Positions 42,546-50,500 of a stretch of DNA of 64,000 nucleotides are shown piece by piece. The translations under genes were made by a program, and so were the position numbers. The DNA comes from Burkholderia sp. BCC1644 (GTDB lineage Bacteria > Pseudomonadota > Gammaproteobacteria > Burkholderiales > Burkholderiaceae), in contig NZ_CADFEI010000011.1 of NCBI RefSeq assembly GCF_902833225.1, positions 186,001 to 250,000 on the forward strand. Reading direction: 5' to 3'. Numbering within the stretch: the stretch's first letter is position 1; each line of letters starts with the position of its first letter. The notes beneath the pieces were generated by a model. That model was not told the origin of the DNA, did not search any database, and saw nothing but the letters and a program-made list of their open reading frames with translations.

Positions 42546-44711
42546 TTACTTCGGCAGTGCGCCGGTCAGCGACTGGAGCAGCGACGTCACCGGTGCGAGC
42601 GGGTTGTTCGGCGAGCTGTTGCCGGAATGCGGCGTCACCGACAGGCCCGGCGCGGAGCCGAGCGCCGTACCCACCGACGTGCCGACCGCATTGACGACCG
42701 TCGTCGTCGAGTTGGCCCCCGTCGTCAGCAGCGAGCCGACTGCACCTGCCGTGCCGCCGGCCGCGTTCGCGCCCGAGCCGAGCAGGCTGCCGCCTGCCGC
42801 TGCCGTCGAACCGGCCGCGCCCGACAGCGCGCCGGCCGCCTGGCCGAGGGCTGCCGGACCGTTCGCGAGTGCGCCCGTCACCGAACCGAGTGCACCGGTC
42901 AGTGCGCCGGCCGGGTTGCCGCCGCCCGTCAGGCCGTTCACGAGGTTCGTGATCGGCGCGATCGGGCTGCTGCCCGCCGCGCCCGACAGCGCGCCGACGA
43001 CCTGGTTCACGACGCCTTGCACCGGCGCCAGCGGGTTCGAGCCACCGAGGTTGCCGAGGGCACCCGTCACCGAGTTCAGCGCGCCCGTCAGTGCACCGGC
43101 CGGATTGCCGCTGCCGAGCGTACCGACGACCTGGTTGACGACACCCTGCACCGGCGCCAGCGGGTTCGAGCCGCCGAGGTTGCCGAGGGCGCCCGTTACC
43201 GAACCGAGTGCGCCGGTCAGCGCACCGGCCGGATTGCCGCCCGGCAGCGCGTTCTGCAGGCCGTTGACGAGGTTCGTGATCGGCGCGATCGGGCTGCCGC
43301 CGCCTGCACCCGACAGCGTGCCGACGACCTGGTTCACGACGCCTTGCACCGGCGCCAGCGGATTTGCGCCGCTGAGCGCGCCCGTCACCGAGTTCAGCGC
43401 GTTCGTCAGCGCGCCGGCCGGATTGTCGTTGCCGAGCGTGCCCGCGAGTTGCGTAACGACGCCTTGCACCGGCGCCAGCGGGCTTCCTGCGCCGCCGATG
43501 TTGCCGAGCGAGCCCGTGATCGTGTTGACCGCGTTGCTCAGCGCACCGGCCGGGTTACCGCTGCCGACCGTACCCGTCACCTGGTTGACGATGTTCTGGA
43601 TCGGGGTGATCGGGTTCGAACCGCCACCGATGCCGCCCAGTGCGCCCGTGACCGTACCGAGTGCGCCGGTCAGTGCGCCTGCCGGATTGCCGCCGCCTAG
43701 CGCTCCCGTTACTTGATTCACGACGCCTTGCACCGGCGCCAGCGGGTTTGAGCCCCCGCCGATGCCGCCCAATGCGCCCGTGACCGTGCCGAGCGCGCCG
43801 GTCAGTGCACCTGCCGGATTGCCGCTACCGAGCGCGCCTGCGACACCGTTCACGACACCTTGTACCGGCGCCAACGGGTTCGTGCCGCTGCCGAGATTGC
43901 CCAGCGCGCCCGTCACCGTGTTGACGACACCCGTCAGTGCGCCCGCCGGATCGCCGCCGCCGATCGAGCCCGTGAGCCCGTTCACGACACCTTGCACCGG
44001 AGCCAGCGGATTCGAGCCGCCACCGATGCCGCCGAGTGCACCCGTCACCGTGCCGAGCGCGCCGGTCAATGCACCGGCCGGATTGCCGCCACCCAGTGCG
44101 CCCGTCACCTGATTCACCACACCCTGCACCGGCGCCAGCGGATTCGAACCGCCGCCGATACCGCCCAATGCACCCGTCACCGTGCCGAGCGCGCCGGTCA
44201 GTGCGCCTGCCGGATTGCCGCCACCCAGTGCGCCCGTCACTTGATTCACCACACCCTGCACCGGCGCCAGCGGATTCGAACCGCCGCCGATACCGCCCAA
44301 TGCACCCGTCACCGTGCCGAGCGCGCCGGTCAGTGCACCGGCCGGATTGCCGCCACCCAGCGCCCCCGTCACCTGATTCAACACACCCTGGACCGGCGCG
44401 AGCGGCTGCACCGTGCCGCCACCACCAAGTGCGCCCGTCACCGCCCCCACGGCACCCGACAGCACTTGTCCCGGATCGCCGAGCGAGGTCTGGATCGCAC
44501 CCGATCCGCCCGCCGCCACCGTGACCGAACCCAGCGGCGACGTGCCCGTGGCGACCAGCCCGACCGACACACTGTTCGTCGGCGGGTTGACGATCACTTG
44601 CGGGATCGGCAGCGAATCGAGGACGCCCGCGACCGCGGAACCCGACGCCAGTACCCCGAACACCGTCGCGACAGACAGCGCCACACCCGTCAATTTAAGA
44701 TTGTGTCCCAT
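42546..44711 (-). CDS. Secreted repeat protein with eleven ~44-residue repeats
   Basis: A 721-residue exported protein. MGHNLKLTGVALSVATVFGVLASGSAVAG is a signal peptide. Residues ~101-618 are eleven tandem units of the form NPLAPVQGVVNQVTGALGGG followed by NPAGALTGALGTVTGALGGI and GGGS (44 residues, 132 bp); units 9 and 11 carry an inserted SPIAPITNLVNGL. A Ser/Gly/Ala/Thr-rich tail and a partial final copy (NPLAPVTSLLQSLTGALPK) close it. There are no cysteines in the repeats and no autotransporter, LPXTG or barrel motif. The periodic Val/Leu/Gly pattern suggests a solenoid or stack on the surface; it is sometimes labelled collagen-like, but no Gly-X-Y pattern is seen. ATG 44711 has GGGGA 8 nt upstream. 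Confidence 0.8.
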   Translation of the reverse strand: MGHNLKLTGVALSVATVFGVLASGSAVAGVLDSLPIPQVIVNPPTNSVSVGLVATGTSPLGSVTVAAGGSGAIQTSLGDPGQVLSGAVGAVTGALGGGGTVQPLAPVQGVLNQVTGALGGGNPAGALTGALGTVTGALGGIGGGSNPLAPVQGVVNQVTGALGGGNPAGALTGALGTVTGALGGIGGGSNPLAPVQGVVNQVTGALGGGNPAGALTGALGTVTGALGGIGGGSNPLAPVQGVVNGLTGSIGGGDPAGALTGVVNTVTGALGNLGSGTNPLAPVQGVVNGVAGALGSGNPAGALTGALGTVTGALGGIGGGSNPLAPVQGVVNQVTGALGGGNPAGALTGALGTVTGALGGIGGGSNPITPIQNIVNQVTGTVGSGNPAGALSNAVNTITGSLGNIGGAGSPLAPVQGVVTQLAGTLGNDNPAGALTNALNSVTGALSGANPLAPVQGVVNQVVGTLSGAGGGSPIAPITNLVNGLQNALPGGNPAGALTGALGSVTGALGNLGGSNPLAPVQGVVNQVVGTLGSGNPAGALTGALNSVTGALGNLGGSNPLAPVQGVVNQVVGALSGAAGSSPIAPITNLVNGLTGGGNPAGALTGALGSVTGALANGPAALGQAAGALSGAAGSTAAAGGSLLGSGANAAGGTAGAVGSLLTTGANSTTTVVNAVGTSVGTALGSAPGLSVTPHSGNSSPNNPLAPVTSLLQSLTGALPK
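42858..44411 (-). repeat. 132-bp coding tandem repeat (about 11 units)
   Basis: Tandem units of 132 bp, several nearly identical at DNA level (for example the copies around 44091 and 44223, which begin ACCCAGTGCGCCCGTCAC). Units near 43300-43600 and 42900-43100 diverge more and two contain insertions. This suggests recent duplication within an older array, and unit number may vary between strains. Confidence 0.9.
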
Positions 44712-45240
44712 CGTTATTTTCCCCATCTCGGTTGGCACTACGTTGACAAAGCATGGGGACGGTTTGCACGAAGCGTGCCAATTCAAGAAAACGGATTGAT
44801 TCGTCTGCGCATTGACGGGCAATAACGCTTTTTTAATCGATTTCAGACGAAATTCATGCACTGCATGGGGTCGCCAGGCGTCAATTGTCTGACGAACAAG
44901 GCCGACGAAGCGCGGATGTAACGTAACGTTTGCGAGCCCCGTAGTAACGTGTTCCGGGTACATGCCGCGTAACGCCGGAACACCCGGTCGCGATGGTGCC
45001 CTATGCCGTCATGGCTGGCTTCCCATTCCGCATTTCAGCAATATGAAAATGCATTGATAAATCGCGGATTTACTGATTTTATTTATTTCGCGATTATCTT
45101 TCTTGCCGATTACGCAGATCATTTCCGCGTCGCGTGGTTTTCGATTATCCGGATAGCAGAATGAAATACTGTGAATGCCGCCTCGCGATCGGCGCGGATG
45201 ACGCGACGCGCGACGGCGGCAGTCGCCGTCGCGCCGCCGG
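44712..45240. other. Non-coding AT-rich region upstream of the repeat-protein gene
   Basis: About 530 bp without a supported gene. It contains the presumed promoter of the repeat-protein gene (minus strand) and the 3' end region of the D-amino-acid dehydrogenase gene, where an 11-bp stem-loop at 45208-45234 lacks a T-tract. Stretches near 45050-45150 are unusually AT-rich for this genome. Confidence 0.5.
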
Positions 45241-46485
45241 TCAGCCGAAGCGCGCGGGCCGATACGGATGAGGATCGATATAGGTCGGCGCGCCCGTCAT
45301 CATTTCGGCGAGCAGGCGCCCGGTCGCGGGGCCGAGCGTGAGCCCGTGGTGGCAATGACCGAACGCGAACCACAGATGGCGATGGCGCGGCGCGGGCCCG
45401 ATCACCGGACGCATGTCGGGCGTGCACGGCCGCATCCCGAGCCACGGCTCGGGATCGAGCCGCTCGCCGATGCCGAACGCGTCGCGCGCCAGCGGTTCGG
45501 CGCGCGCAAGCTGCACGCCGGTCGGCGGCGCACCGCGCAGCGCGATCTCGACGCCCGTCGTGAGCCGCAGGCGGCCCCCTTCCATCGGCGCGACGACGAA
45601 ACCCTCCTCGGTATCGCACACGGGCACGTTCAACGGCGTGCGCGTCGGCCGGTAATGCATGTGGTAACCACGCTTCGCGCGCAGCGGAATGCGGTAGCCG
45701 AGCGGCGCGAACACGTGATCGGACCACGGCCCGAGCGCGACCACGGCCGAACGTGCCGAAATCGGCCCGTGTTCGGACCCGACCTGCCAGCCGCCGTCCA
45801 CCTGCACGAGCGTCTTTGCATCGCCGAGCGCGAACGTGCCGCCGTCGCGCTCGAACAGCCGCGCGTAGGCCTTGGTCAGCCCACCGGGGCTCGACACGGT
45901 CTTCGGGTCCTGCCAGTGGAAGGCGCCGCAGAATGCGTCGCCGATGCCGGGCTCGCGATCGCGCAGCGCGCGTGCGTCGAGCACGGCCATCCGCAGCCCG
46001 TGCGCGTCCGCCACGCGCTGCTGCGCGCGCGCTTCCGCGTCGAACAGCGCGGGCGAACGGAACGCCTCGATCCACCCGCCGTCGTGCACCAGCGGCTGTG
46101 CGTCGGTACGCGCGAGCAGCGCATCGTGCTCGACGACGCTCGCCGCGACGAGCGGCAGCAGGTCGCGTGCGGCGGCCGCGAGCCGCTGCGGCGACGATTC
46201 GCGCCAGAACCGTGCGAGCCAGCCCGCATACGCGGGCAGCGCGCGGTAGTCCCAGTACAGATCGACCGAGCGGTTGCGCGCATAGCGCAGCAGCGTGCCA
46301 AGCCGGCGCGGAAACGCGTACGGCACGACCGACGAGCGTTCGATCAGCCCGGCATTGCCGTGGCTCGTTTCCTCGCCGGGGGCACGCCGGTCGACGAGCG
46401 CGACGCGCAGCCCGCGATCCTGCAGGTGCAGCGCCGACGACACGCCGACGATGCCGGCCCCCAGAACGATGACGTCGAAATCCAT
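45241..46485 (-). CDS. FAD-dependent D-amino acid dehydrogenase (DadA family)
   Basis: A 414-residue flavoprotein. MDFDVIVLGAGIVGVSSALHL contains the FAD-binding GxGxxG, ETSHGNAGLIERSSVVPYAFP is a DadA-like second block, and the C-terminal GMRPCTPDMRPVIGPAP then HLWFAFGHCHHGLTLGP is the FAD/substrate domain of the family. It oxidises D-amino acids to 2-oxo acids, passing electrons to the respiratory chain. Next to it are an amino-acid-binding protein gene (67 bp upstream), and divergently an ornithine-cyclodeaminase-family gene and a DauR-like regulator gene. D-arginine or another basic D-amino acid is the inferred substrate, but the sequence is DadA-like rather than a close DauA. ATG 46485 starts the Rossmann fold. 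Confidence 0.85.
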   Translation of the reverse strand: MDFDVIVLGAGIVGVSSALHLQDRGLRVALVDRRAPGEETSHGNAGLIERSSVVPYAFPRRLGTLLRYARNRSVDLYWDYRALPAYAGWLARFWRESSPQRLAAAARDLLPLVAASVVEHDALLARTDAQPLVHDGGWIEAFRSPALFDAEARAQQRVADAHGLRMAVLDARALRDREPGIGDAFCGAFHWQDPKTVSSPGGLTKAYARLFERDGGTFALGDAKTLVQVDGGWQVGSEHGPISARSAVVALGPWSDHVFAPLGYRIPLRAKRGYHMHYRPTRTPLNVPVCDTEEGFVVAPMEGGRLRLTTGVEIALRGAPPTGVQLARAEPLARDAFGIGERLDPEPWLGMRPCTPDMRPVIGPAPRHRHLWFAFGHCHHGLTLGPATGRLLAEMMTGAPTYIDPHPYRPARFG

Positions 46486-46552
46486 GGTTCCCCGCCTTGC
46501 GTCGAGATTCGATGCACCGCGCGCCGGCACCATGGCCCGCGCGCGGCGGTGC

Positions 46553-47332
46553 TTACTTCGCGATGATGTCGCGCTTGAAGTACTTCTGCGACAGCGCGCT
46601 CAGCGTGCCGTCCTTCTTCAGCGCGTCGAGCGCGCCGACGATCTTCGCCTGCAGCGCCTTGTCGTTCTTGCGCATCCCGAAGCCCGTGCCTTCGCCGAGC
46701 GTCGCCGGATCCTTCAGCGCATCGCCGACGATCTGGTAGTCGCGGCCGGCCGGCTTGTCGAGGAACCCGTCCTGCGCGGTCTGCGCTTCCTGCACGGCCG
46801 CGTCGAGCCGACCCGCGACGAGATCGGCGTAGATCTGGTCCTGATCCTGGTACGACACGACGGCCACACCCGCATTGGCCCAGTGCGCCTTCAGGAAATC
46901 CTCCTGCGACGAACCCTGCAGCACGCCGACGTGCTTGCCGCGCAGGCTCGCGACGTCGGGCCGCAGCGGCGAGCCGCGCTTCGCGACCATCACGATCGGC
47001 ACCACGTAGATCGCCGGCGTGAAATCGATGCTCTGCTTGCGCTTCGCGGTGATGTTCATCGCCGAATTGATCGCGTCGAACTTGCGCGCCTGCAGCGCCG
47101 GAATCAGCCCGTCAAACGCATTCTCGACCCACACGCATTTCATGTTCAGCTTCGCGCACACCGCGTTGCCGATGTCGACGTCGAAACCCTGCAGCTGGCC
47201 GGCCGGCGTCTTGCTCTCGAACGGCGGATAGGCGGCTTCGATGCCGAAGCGCAGCGTGGTCTGTTCCGCATGGGCCGTAACGGCCGCGCACGCGAGCGCC
47301 GCAGCGGCGCAAAGGGAAAGCTTCCAGTTCAT
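46553..47332 (-). CDS. Periplasmic amino-acid-binding protein (Lys/Arg/Orn type)
   Basis: A 259-residue ABC transporter binding protein of the HisJ/ArtJ class. Signal peptide to VTAHA, then LRFGIEAAYPPFESKTPAGQ, FDVDIGNAVCAKL, FDAINSAMNIT and R-x-x-x-IDFTPAIY, typical of cationic amino acid binders. No permease or ATPase gene is adjacent, so it must use a transporter encoded elsewhere or act as a sensor. ATG 47332 gives a proper signal peptide; the frame is open to 47377. Confidence 0.88.
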   Translation of the reverse strand: MNWKLSLCAAAALACAAVTAHAEQTTLRFGIEAAYPPFESKTPAGQLQGFDVDIGNAVCAKLNMKCVWVENAFDGLIPALQARKFDAINSAMNITAKRKQSIDFTPAIYVVPIVMVAKRGSPLRPDVASLRGKHVGVLQGSSQEDFLKAHWANAGVAVVSYQDQDQIYADLVAGRLDAAVQEAQTAQDGFLDKPAGRDYQIVGDALKDPATLGEGTGFGMRKNDKALQAKIVGALDALKKDGTLSALSQKYFKRDIIAK

Positions 47333-47448
47333 GACGGTCCTTCTGTTCCGGATTGAGGCGAGGAAGATCGTTCGCACGACGCCGTTGGACCGGCGCTCGA
47401 TGCAGGCGGCCGCCGCCGGGCGACGTGCCGTGTCCCGCAGGCAAAATA

Positions 47449-47476
47449 TAGACTCAAAGTCTACTATAGACTATAG
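47449..47476. promoter_or_regulatory. Inverted-repeat operator cluster, site 1
   Basis: TAGACT-CAA-AGTCTA (47449-47463) is a perfect 6-bp inverted repeat, directly followed by CTATAG-A-CTATAG (47464-47476). The half-site TAGAC recurs at site 2. Likely binding sites for the adjacent YheO/DauR-like regulator, controlling the minus-strand genes. Confidence 0.6.
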
Positions 47477-47613
47477 GGGATACGAGCGTCGTGCCTCGTC
47501 GAACGGCATCTCGATTTTGCCGATCGCGATAAACACCCTTGATTTACCGGGATTTTTTCTTGGCAACACGGCGACAGCCAGTCTCGAAAAGAAAAATTTC
47601 CCAGATTTCGATT

Positions 47614-47626
47614 GTCTATATTAGAC
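47614..47626. promoter_or_regulatory. Inverted-repeat operator, site 2
   Basis: GTCTA-TAT-TAGAC is a perfect 5-bp inverted repeat with the same half-site as site 1, about 75 nt upstream of the plus-strand gene. The centre contains TATATT, a possible -10 box, so a bound regulator would occlude the promoter. Confidence 0.55.
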
Positions 47627-47701
47627 TTTTCGTCCATCACGAACATCGCCGGACGCCGTCTTTCGAGACCGTTCTGTCCGGCCCCGACCGGAGATGTCTC
47701 C

Positions 47702-48664
47702 ATGACGCAAACCGCCCCGACCCTGCCGCTGACCGTCGACGAAGCCGCGGTGCGCGCGGCCCTGCCGTCGCTCGACGTGCTCGGCACGCTGCGCCGCATG
47801 TTCGCGTCGCTCGCCGCGGCGCGCGCGGTGCAGCCGCCGCAGACGCTCACGCTGTTTCCCGACCAGGCCGGCGACTTCATCACGTATCTCGGCGCGCTCG
47901 CCGATGCGCAGGTGTTCGGCGCGAAGCTGTCGCCGTACGTCGTGACGGGCGGCAAGCCGATCGTCACCGCCTGGACCGCGCTGATGTCGATGCAGACCGG
48001 CCAGCCGCTGATGTGGTGCGACGCGGGGCTGCTGACGGTCGAGCGCACGGCCGGCACGACGGCGCTCGCGGTCGACTGCCTCGCGCCGCGCGATGCACGC
48101 CATCTGGCGATCGTCGGCGCGGGCGCGGCCGGTCTCGCGCACCTGCGGCACACGGCGGCGCTGCGCGACTGGGAGACGATTCGCGTGTACTCGCCCGCAC
48201 TCGCCGACGATGCGGCACAGCAGGCGAAGCTCGCCGGACTCGACCCGCGCGCCCGTGCGGCAACGAGCGTCGAAGCCTGCGTGCGCGACGCGGACGTCGT
48301 GATGCTGTGCACGTCGTCGGGCACGCCCGTGCTCGGCGACGGGATGCTCACGCGCCCGGCGCTCGTCACGTCGATCAGCACGAACGTCGCACGCGCGCAC
48401 GAAATCCCGCCCGCCTGGCTGCCCGACATGGACGTGTATTGCGACTACCGGCAGACGACCCCCGCAAGCGCCGGCGAAATGCAGATCGCGGCGGCCGAGC
48501 ACGGCTGGGATGCCGGGCGGATCGTCGGCGACCTGCCCGCGCTCGTCGCCGGCACCTGTGCGGCGCCGTCGCGCACGCGTCATGCATTTTTCCGCTCGAT
48601 CGGCCTCGGGCTGGAGGACATCGCGATTGCGCACGCGCTGTACACGCACCTGACGCGCGCATGA
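47702..48664 (+). CDS. Ornithine cyclodeaminase / mu-crystallin family protein (DauB-like)
   Basis: A 320-residue NAD(P)-binding enzyme. The dinucleotide motif is LAIVGAGAAGLAHLRH near residue 125, followed by DADVVMLCTSSGTPVL and STNVARAHEIP, as in the ornithine cyclodeaminase/alanine dehydrogenase/ketimine reductase family. In P. aeruginosa the homologous DauB reduces 2-ketoarginine to L-arginine, completing D-to-L racemisation started by a D-amino-acid dehydrogenase. That combination of genes is present here, so the same logic is inferred. Its TGA overlaps a possible ATG of the downstream regulator. Confidence 0.82.
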   Translation: MTQTAPTLPLTVDEAAVRAALPSLDVLGTLRRMFASLAAARAVQPPQTLTLFPDQAGDFITYLGALADAQVFGAKLSPYVVTGGKPIVTAWTALMSMQTGQPLMWCDAGLLTVERTAGTTALAVDCLAPRDARHLAIVGAGAAGLAHLRHTAALRDWETIRVYSPALADDAAQQAKLAGLDPRARAATSVEACVRDADVVMLCTSSGTPVLGDGMLTRPALVTSISTNVARAHEIPPAWLPDMDVYCDYRQTTPASAGEMQIAAAEHGWDAGRIVGDLPALVAGTCAAPSRTRHAFFRSIGLGLEDIAIAHALYTHLTRA

Positions 48665-48807
48665 GCGGCACGCGCACGCGGGGCCGATACAATGGCGCAA
48701 CCGCCGCGGCGGCCGCGCGCGGGCGCACGGGCATGCCGGCCACCGGTGCGCCGGCGCGCCGGCCCGACACGCTGCCCGGCCCCCGCCCACCCGAGATGGC
48801 GACACCG

Positions 48808-49455
48808 ATGCGCAAGAAGAAATCCCCCGTCAAAGACCTGCTGCTCACCCGCTATGCGCCGATCGCCGACGGTATCGCCGCGCTGTTCTTCCCGTACGCG
48901 GAAGTCGTGATCCACGACCTGCACGACCAGACCGTGCTGTATCTCGCGAACAACCTGTCGAAGCGCGAGGTCGGCGACGATTCCGCGCTCGAGGAAATCG
49001 ATCATTCCGCGCGCGAGCGCGTGATCGGCCCGTACGAGAAGCTGAACTGGGATGGCCGGCGGATGCGCTGCGTCAGCAACGTGCTGTTCGACGACGAAGG
49101 CCACCCGGCCGGGATGATGTGCATCAACTTCAACATCGCGGTGTTCGACGAGGTGCGTACGACGCTCGACCTGTTCATCAAGGGCGCGGGGGTCGTCGCC
49201 CAGCCCGACGAGCTGTTCCGCGACGACTGGCAGGAGCGCATCAACACGTTCCTGCACGGCTGGCTGCGCGAGCGGCAGGTCGGGCTGAACGGGCTCACGC
49301 GCGAACACCGGCGCGAGCTTGTCGAGGCGCTGTACGCGGAAGGCGCGTTCCGCGGCAAGAGCGCGGCGAACTACGTCGCGAACGTGCTCGGCATGGGGCG
49401 CGCGACGGTCTACAAGCACCTCAAGCACCTGAAGGAAACGCAGGGCGACGCGTAG
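48808..49455 (+). CDS. YheO/DauR-like transcriptional regulator
   Basis: A 215-residue DNA-binding protein. Residues ~10-120 are a YheO-type PAS-like domain (YAPIADGIAALFFPYAEVVIHDL, GMMCINFNIAVFDEV) and the C-terminus is a helix-turn-helix (ALYAEGAFRGKSAANYVANVLGMGRATVYKHLKHLK). DauR of P. aeruginosa has this layout and represses the D-arginine genes. Start is uncertain: ATG 48808 fits the conserved domain, 48796 adds four residues, and ATG 48661 would overlap the upstream stop as ATGA but gives a low-complexity N-terminus. Confidence 0.88.
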   Translation: MRKKKSPVKDLLLTRYAPIADGIAALFFPYAEVVIHDLHDQTVLYLANNLSKREVGDDSALEEIDHSARERVIGPYEKLNWDGRRMRCVSNVLFDDEGHPAGMMCINFNIAVFDEVRTTLDLFIKGAGVVAQPDELFRDDWQERINTFLHGWLRERQVGLNGLTREHRRELVEALYAEGAFRGKSAANYVANVLGMGRATVYKHLKHLKETQGDA

Positions 49456-49630
49456 GCGGCCGGCCGCGGCAACGCACGGCGCCGGTCATCGCTACCGCGA
49501 TGCGGTTTCCGTGTCTATGCTTCGTGATGCGTCGGGCCGGGCTCCGCCGCACGGGCGCGGCCGCGACGAAGCGTCGACGCATGAAATGATATAGTCCCGG
49601 TTACACTTTTTTTGCCATCCTGGACCGCCC

Positions 49631-50362
49631 ATGACGACCGCTCCCGCCCCGATTGCCCGCCCGACCCTGACCGTCGAAATCTGGTCCGACCTGATCTGCC
49701 CGTGGTGCTGGATCGGCAAGCGCCGCTTCGACGAGGCGCTGGCCGCGTTCGCGCACGCCGACCGCGTCGACGTCGCGCTGCGCGCGTACCGGCTGATGCC
49801 CGGCCAGCCGGTCGAGCCGGTCGAGGTGATGCTCGCCGGCAAATACCGGATGTCGCCCGCGCAGGTCGACCAGATGCTGCACCAGGTGACCGATGCGGCC
49901 GCGACCGTCGGGCTGCGCTACGACCTGCCCGGCACGCTCGTCGGCGACACGCTCGACGGCCACCGGCTCGTGAAGCTCGCGGAATCGACGGGCCGCGCGC
50001 ACGCGCTGACCGAGCGGCTGTACCGCGCGTATTTCTGCGAACACGGCTCGCTGTTCGATCACGCCGAACTGGCCGAATTCGCGGTTGAAGCGGGGCTCGA
50101 GCGCTCGGCCGTCGAAGACGTGCTGCGCAGCGACCTGTACCGCGACGAAGTCGAAGCCGACATCGCGCGCGCCGCGCAGATCGGCGGGCGCGGCGTGCCG
50201 CTGTTCGTGTTCGGCGGCCGCTACGCGGTGTCGGGCGCGCAGCCGGCCGACGCATTCGCGCAGGCGCTCGACCAGGCATGGCGCGACGGCATCGTCGAGC
50301 TCGACGGCGCCGACGCGGCCGCCTGCGGCCCCGACGGCTGCGAGCTGCCGGCGCGCTCGTAA
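49631..50362 (+). CDS. DsbA-family thioredoxin-fold protein, FrnE-like
   Basis: A 243-residue cytosolic thiol protein with the FrnE arrangement: IWSDLICPWCWIGKRRF carries the CPWC redox motif near residues 23-26, an inserted helical domain follows, and GGRGVPLFVFGGRYAVSGAQ has the cis-Pro. There is no signal peptide. The last residues, ACGPDGCELPARS, include two more Cys that could form a resolving pair. Relatives act on polyketides or protect against oxidative stress; the target here is not known. It has its own upstream region and is not clearly linked to either neighbour. Confidence 0.85.
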   Translation: MTTAPAPIARPTLTVEIWSDLICPWCWIGKRRFDEALAAFAHADRVDVALRAYRLMPGQPVEPVEVMLAGKYRMSPAQVDQMLHQVTDAAATVGLRYDLPGTLVGDTLDGHRLVKLAESTGRAHALTERLYRAYFCEHGSLFDHAELAEFAVEAGLERSAVEDVLRSDLYRDEVEADIARAAQIGGRGVPLFVFGGRYAVSGAQPADAFAQALDQAWRDGIVELDGADAAACGPDGCELPARS

Positions 50363-50500
50363 CGCCCTTCCATGCTTGCGGCGCGCCCGTCCGCGGGCGC
50401 GCGCGACTACGCGACGCTCCTGCCACAAACCGGCAGGAAGCCCGTGCCGGCGAGGTCTACAATGCATCCTTTCAAATAACTATCAGAAGGCTGCAAGCCC

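Larger units (their letters stand above)
47333..47701. promoter_or_regulatory. Divergent regulatory region of the D-amino-acid locus
   Basis: A 369-bp AT-rich gap between the binding-protein gene (minus) and the cyclodeaminase-family gene (plus). Repeats of TAGAC(T) occur as inverted pairs at two places, listed separately. TATA-rich sequences at both sites could serve as -10 boxes for each direction. Confidence 0.6.

Noticed and set aside
42858..44411. Regular 132-bp repeats that could suggest a CRISPR or satellite array
   Set aside because: The repeats are contiguous, contain no unique spacers, keep one reading frame and encode a signal-peptide-bearing protein.
50381..50402. GC-rich hairpin after the FrnE-like gene as terminator
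   Set aside because: A 9-bp stem exists but no T-tract follows on either strand.
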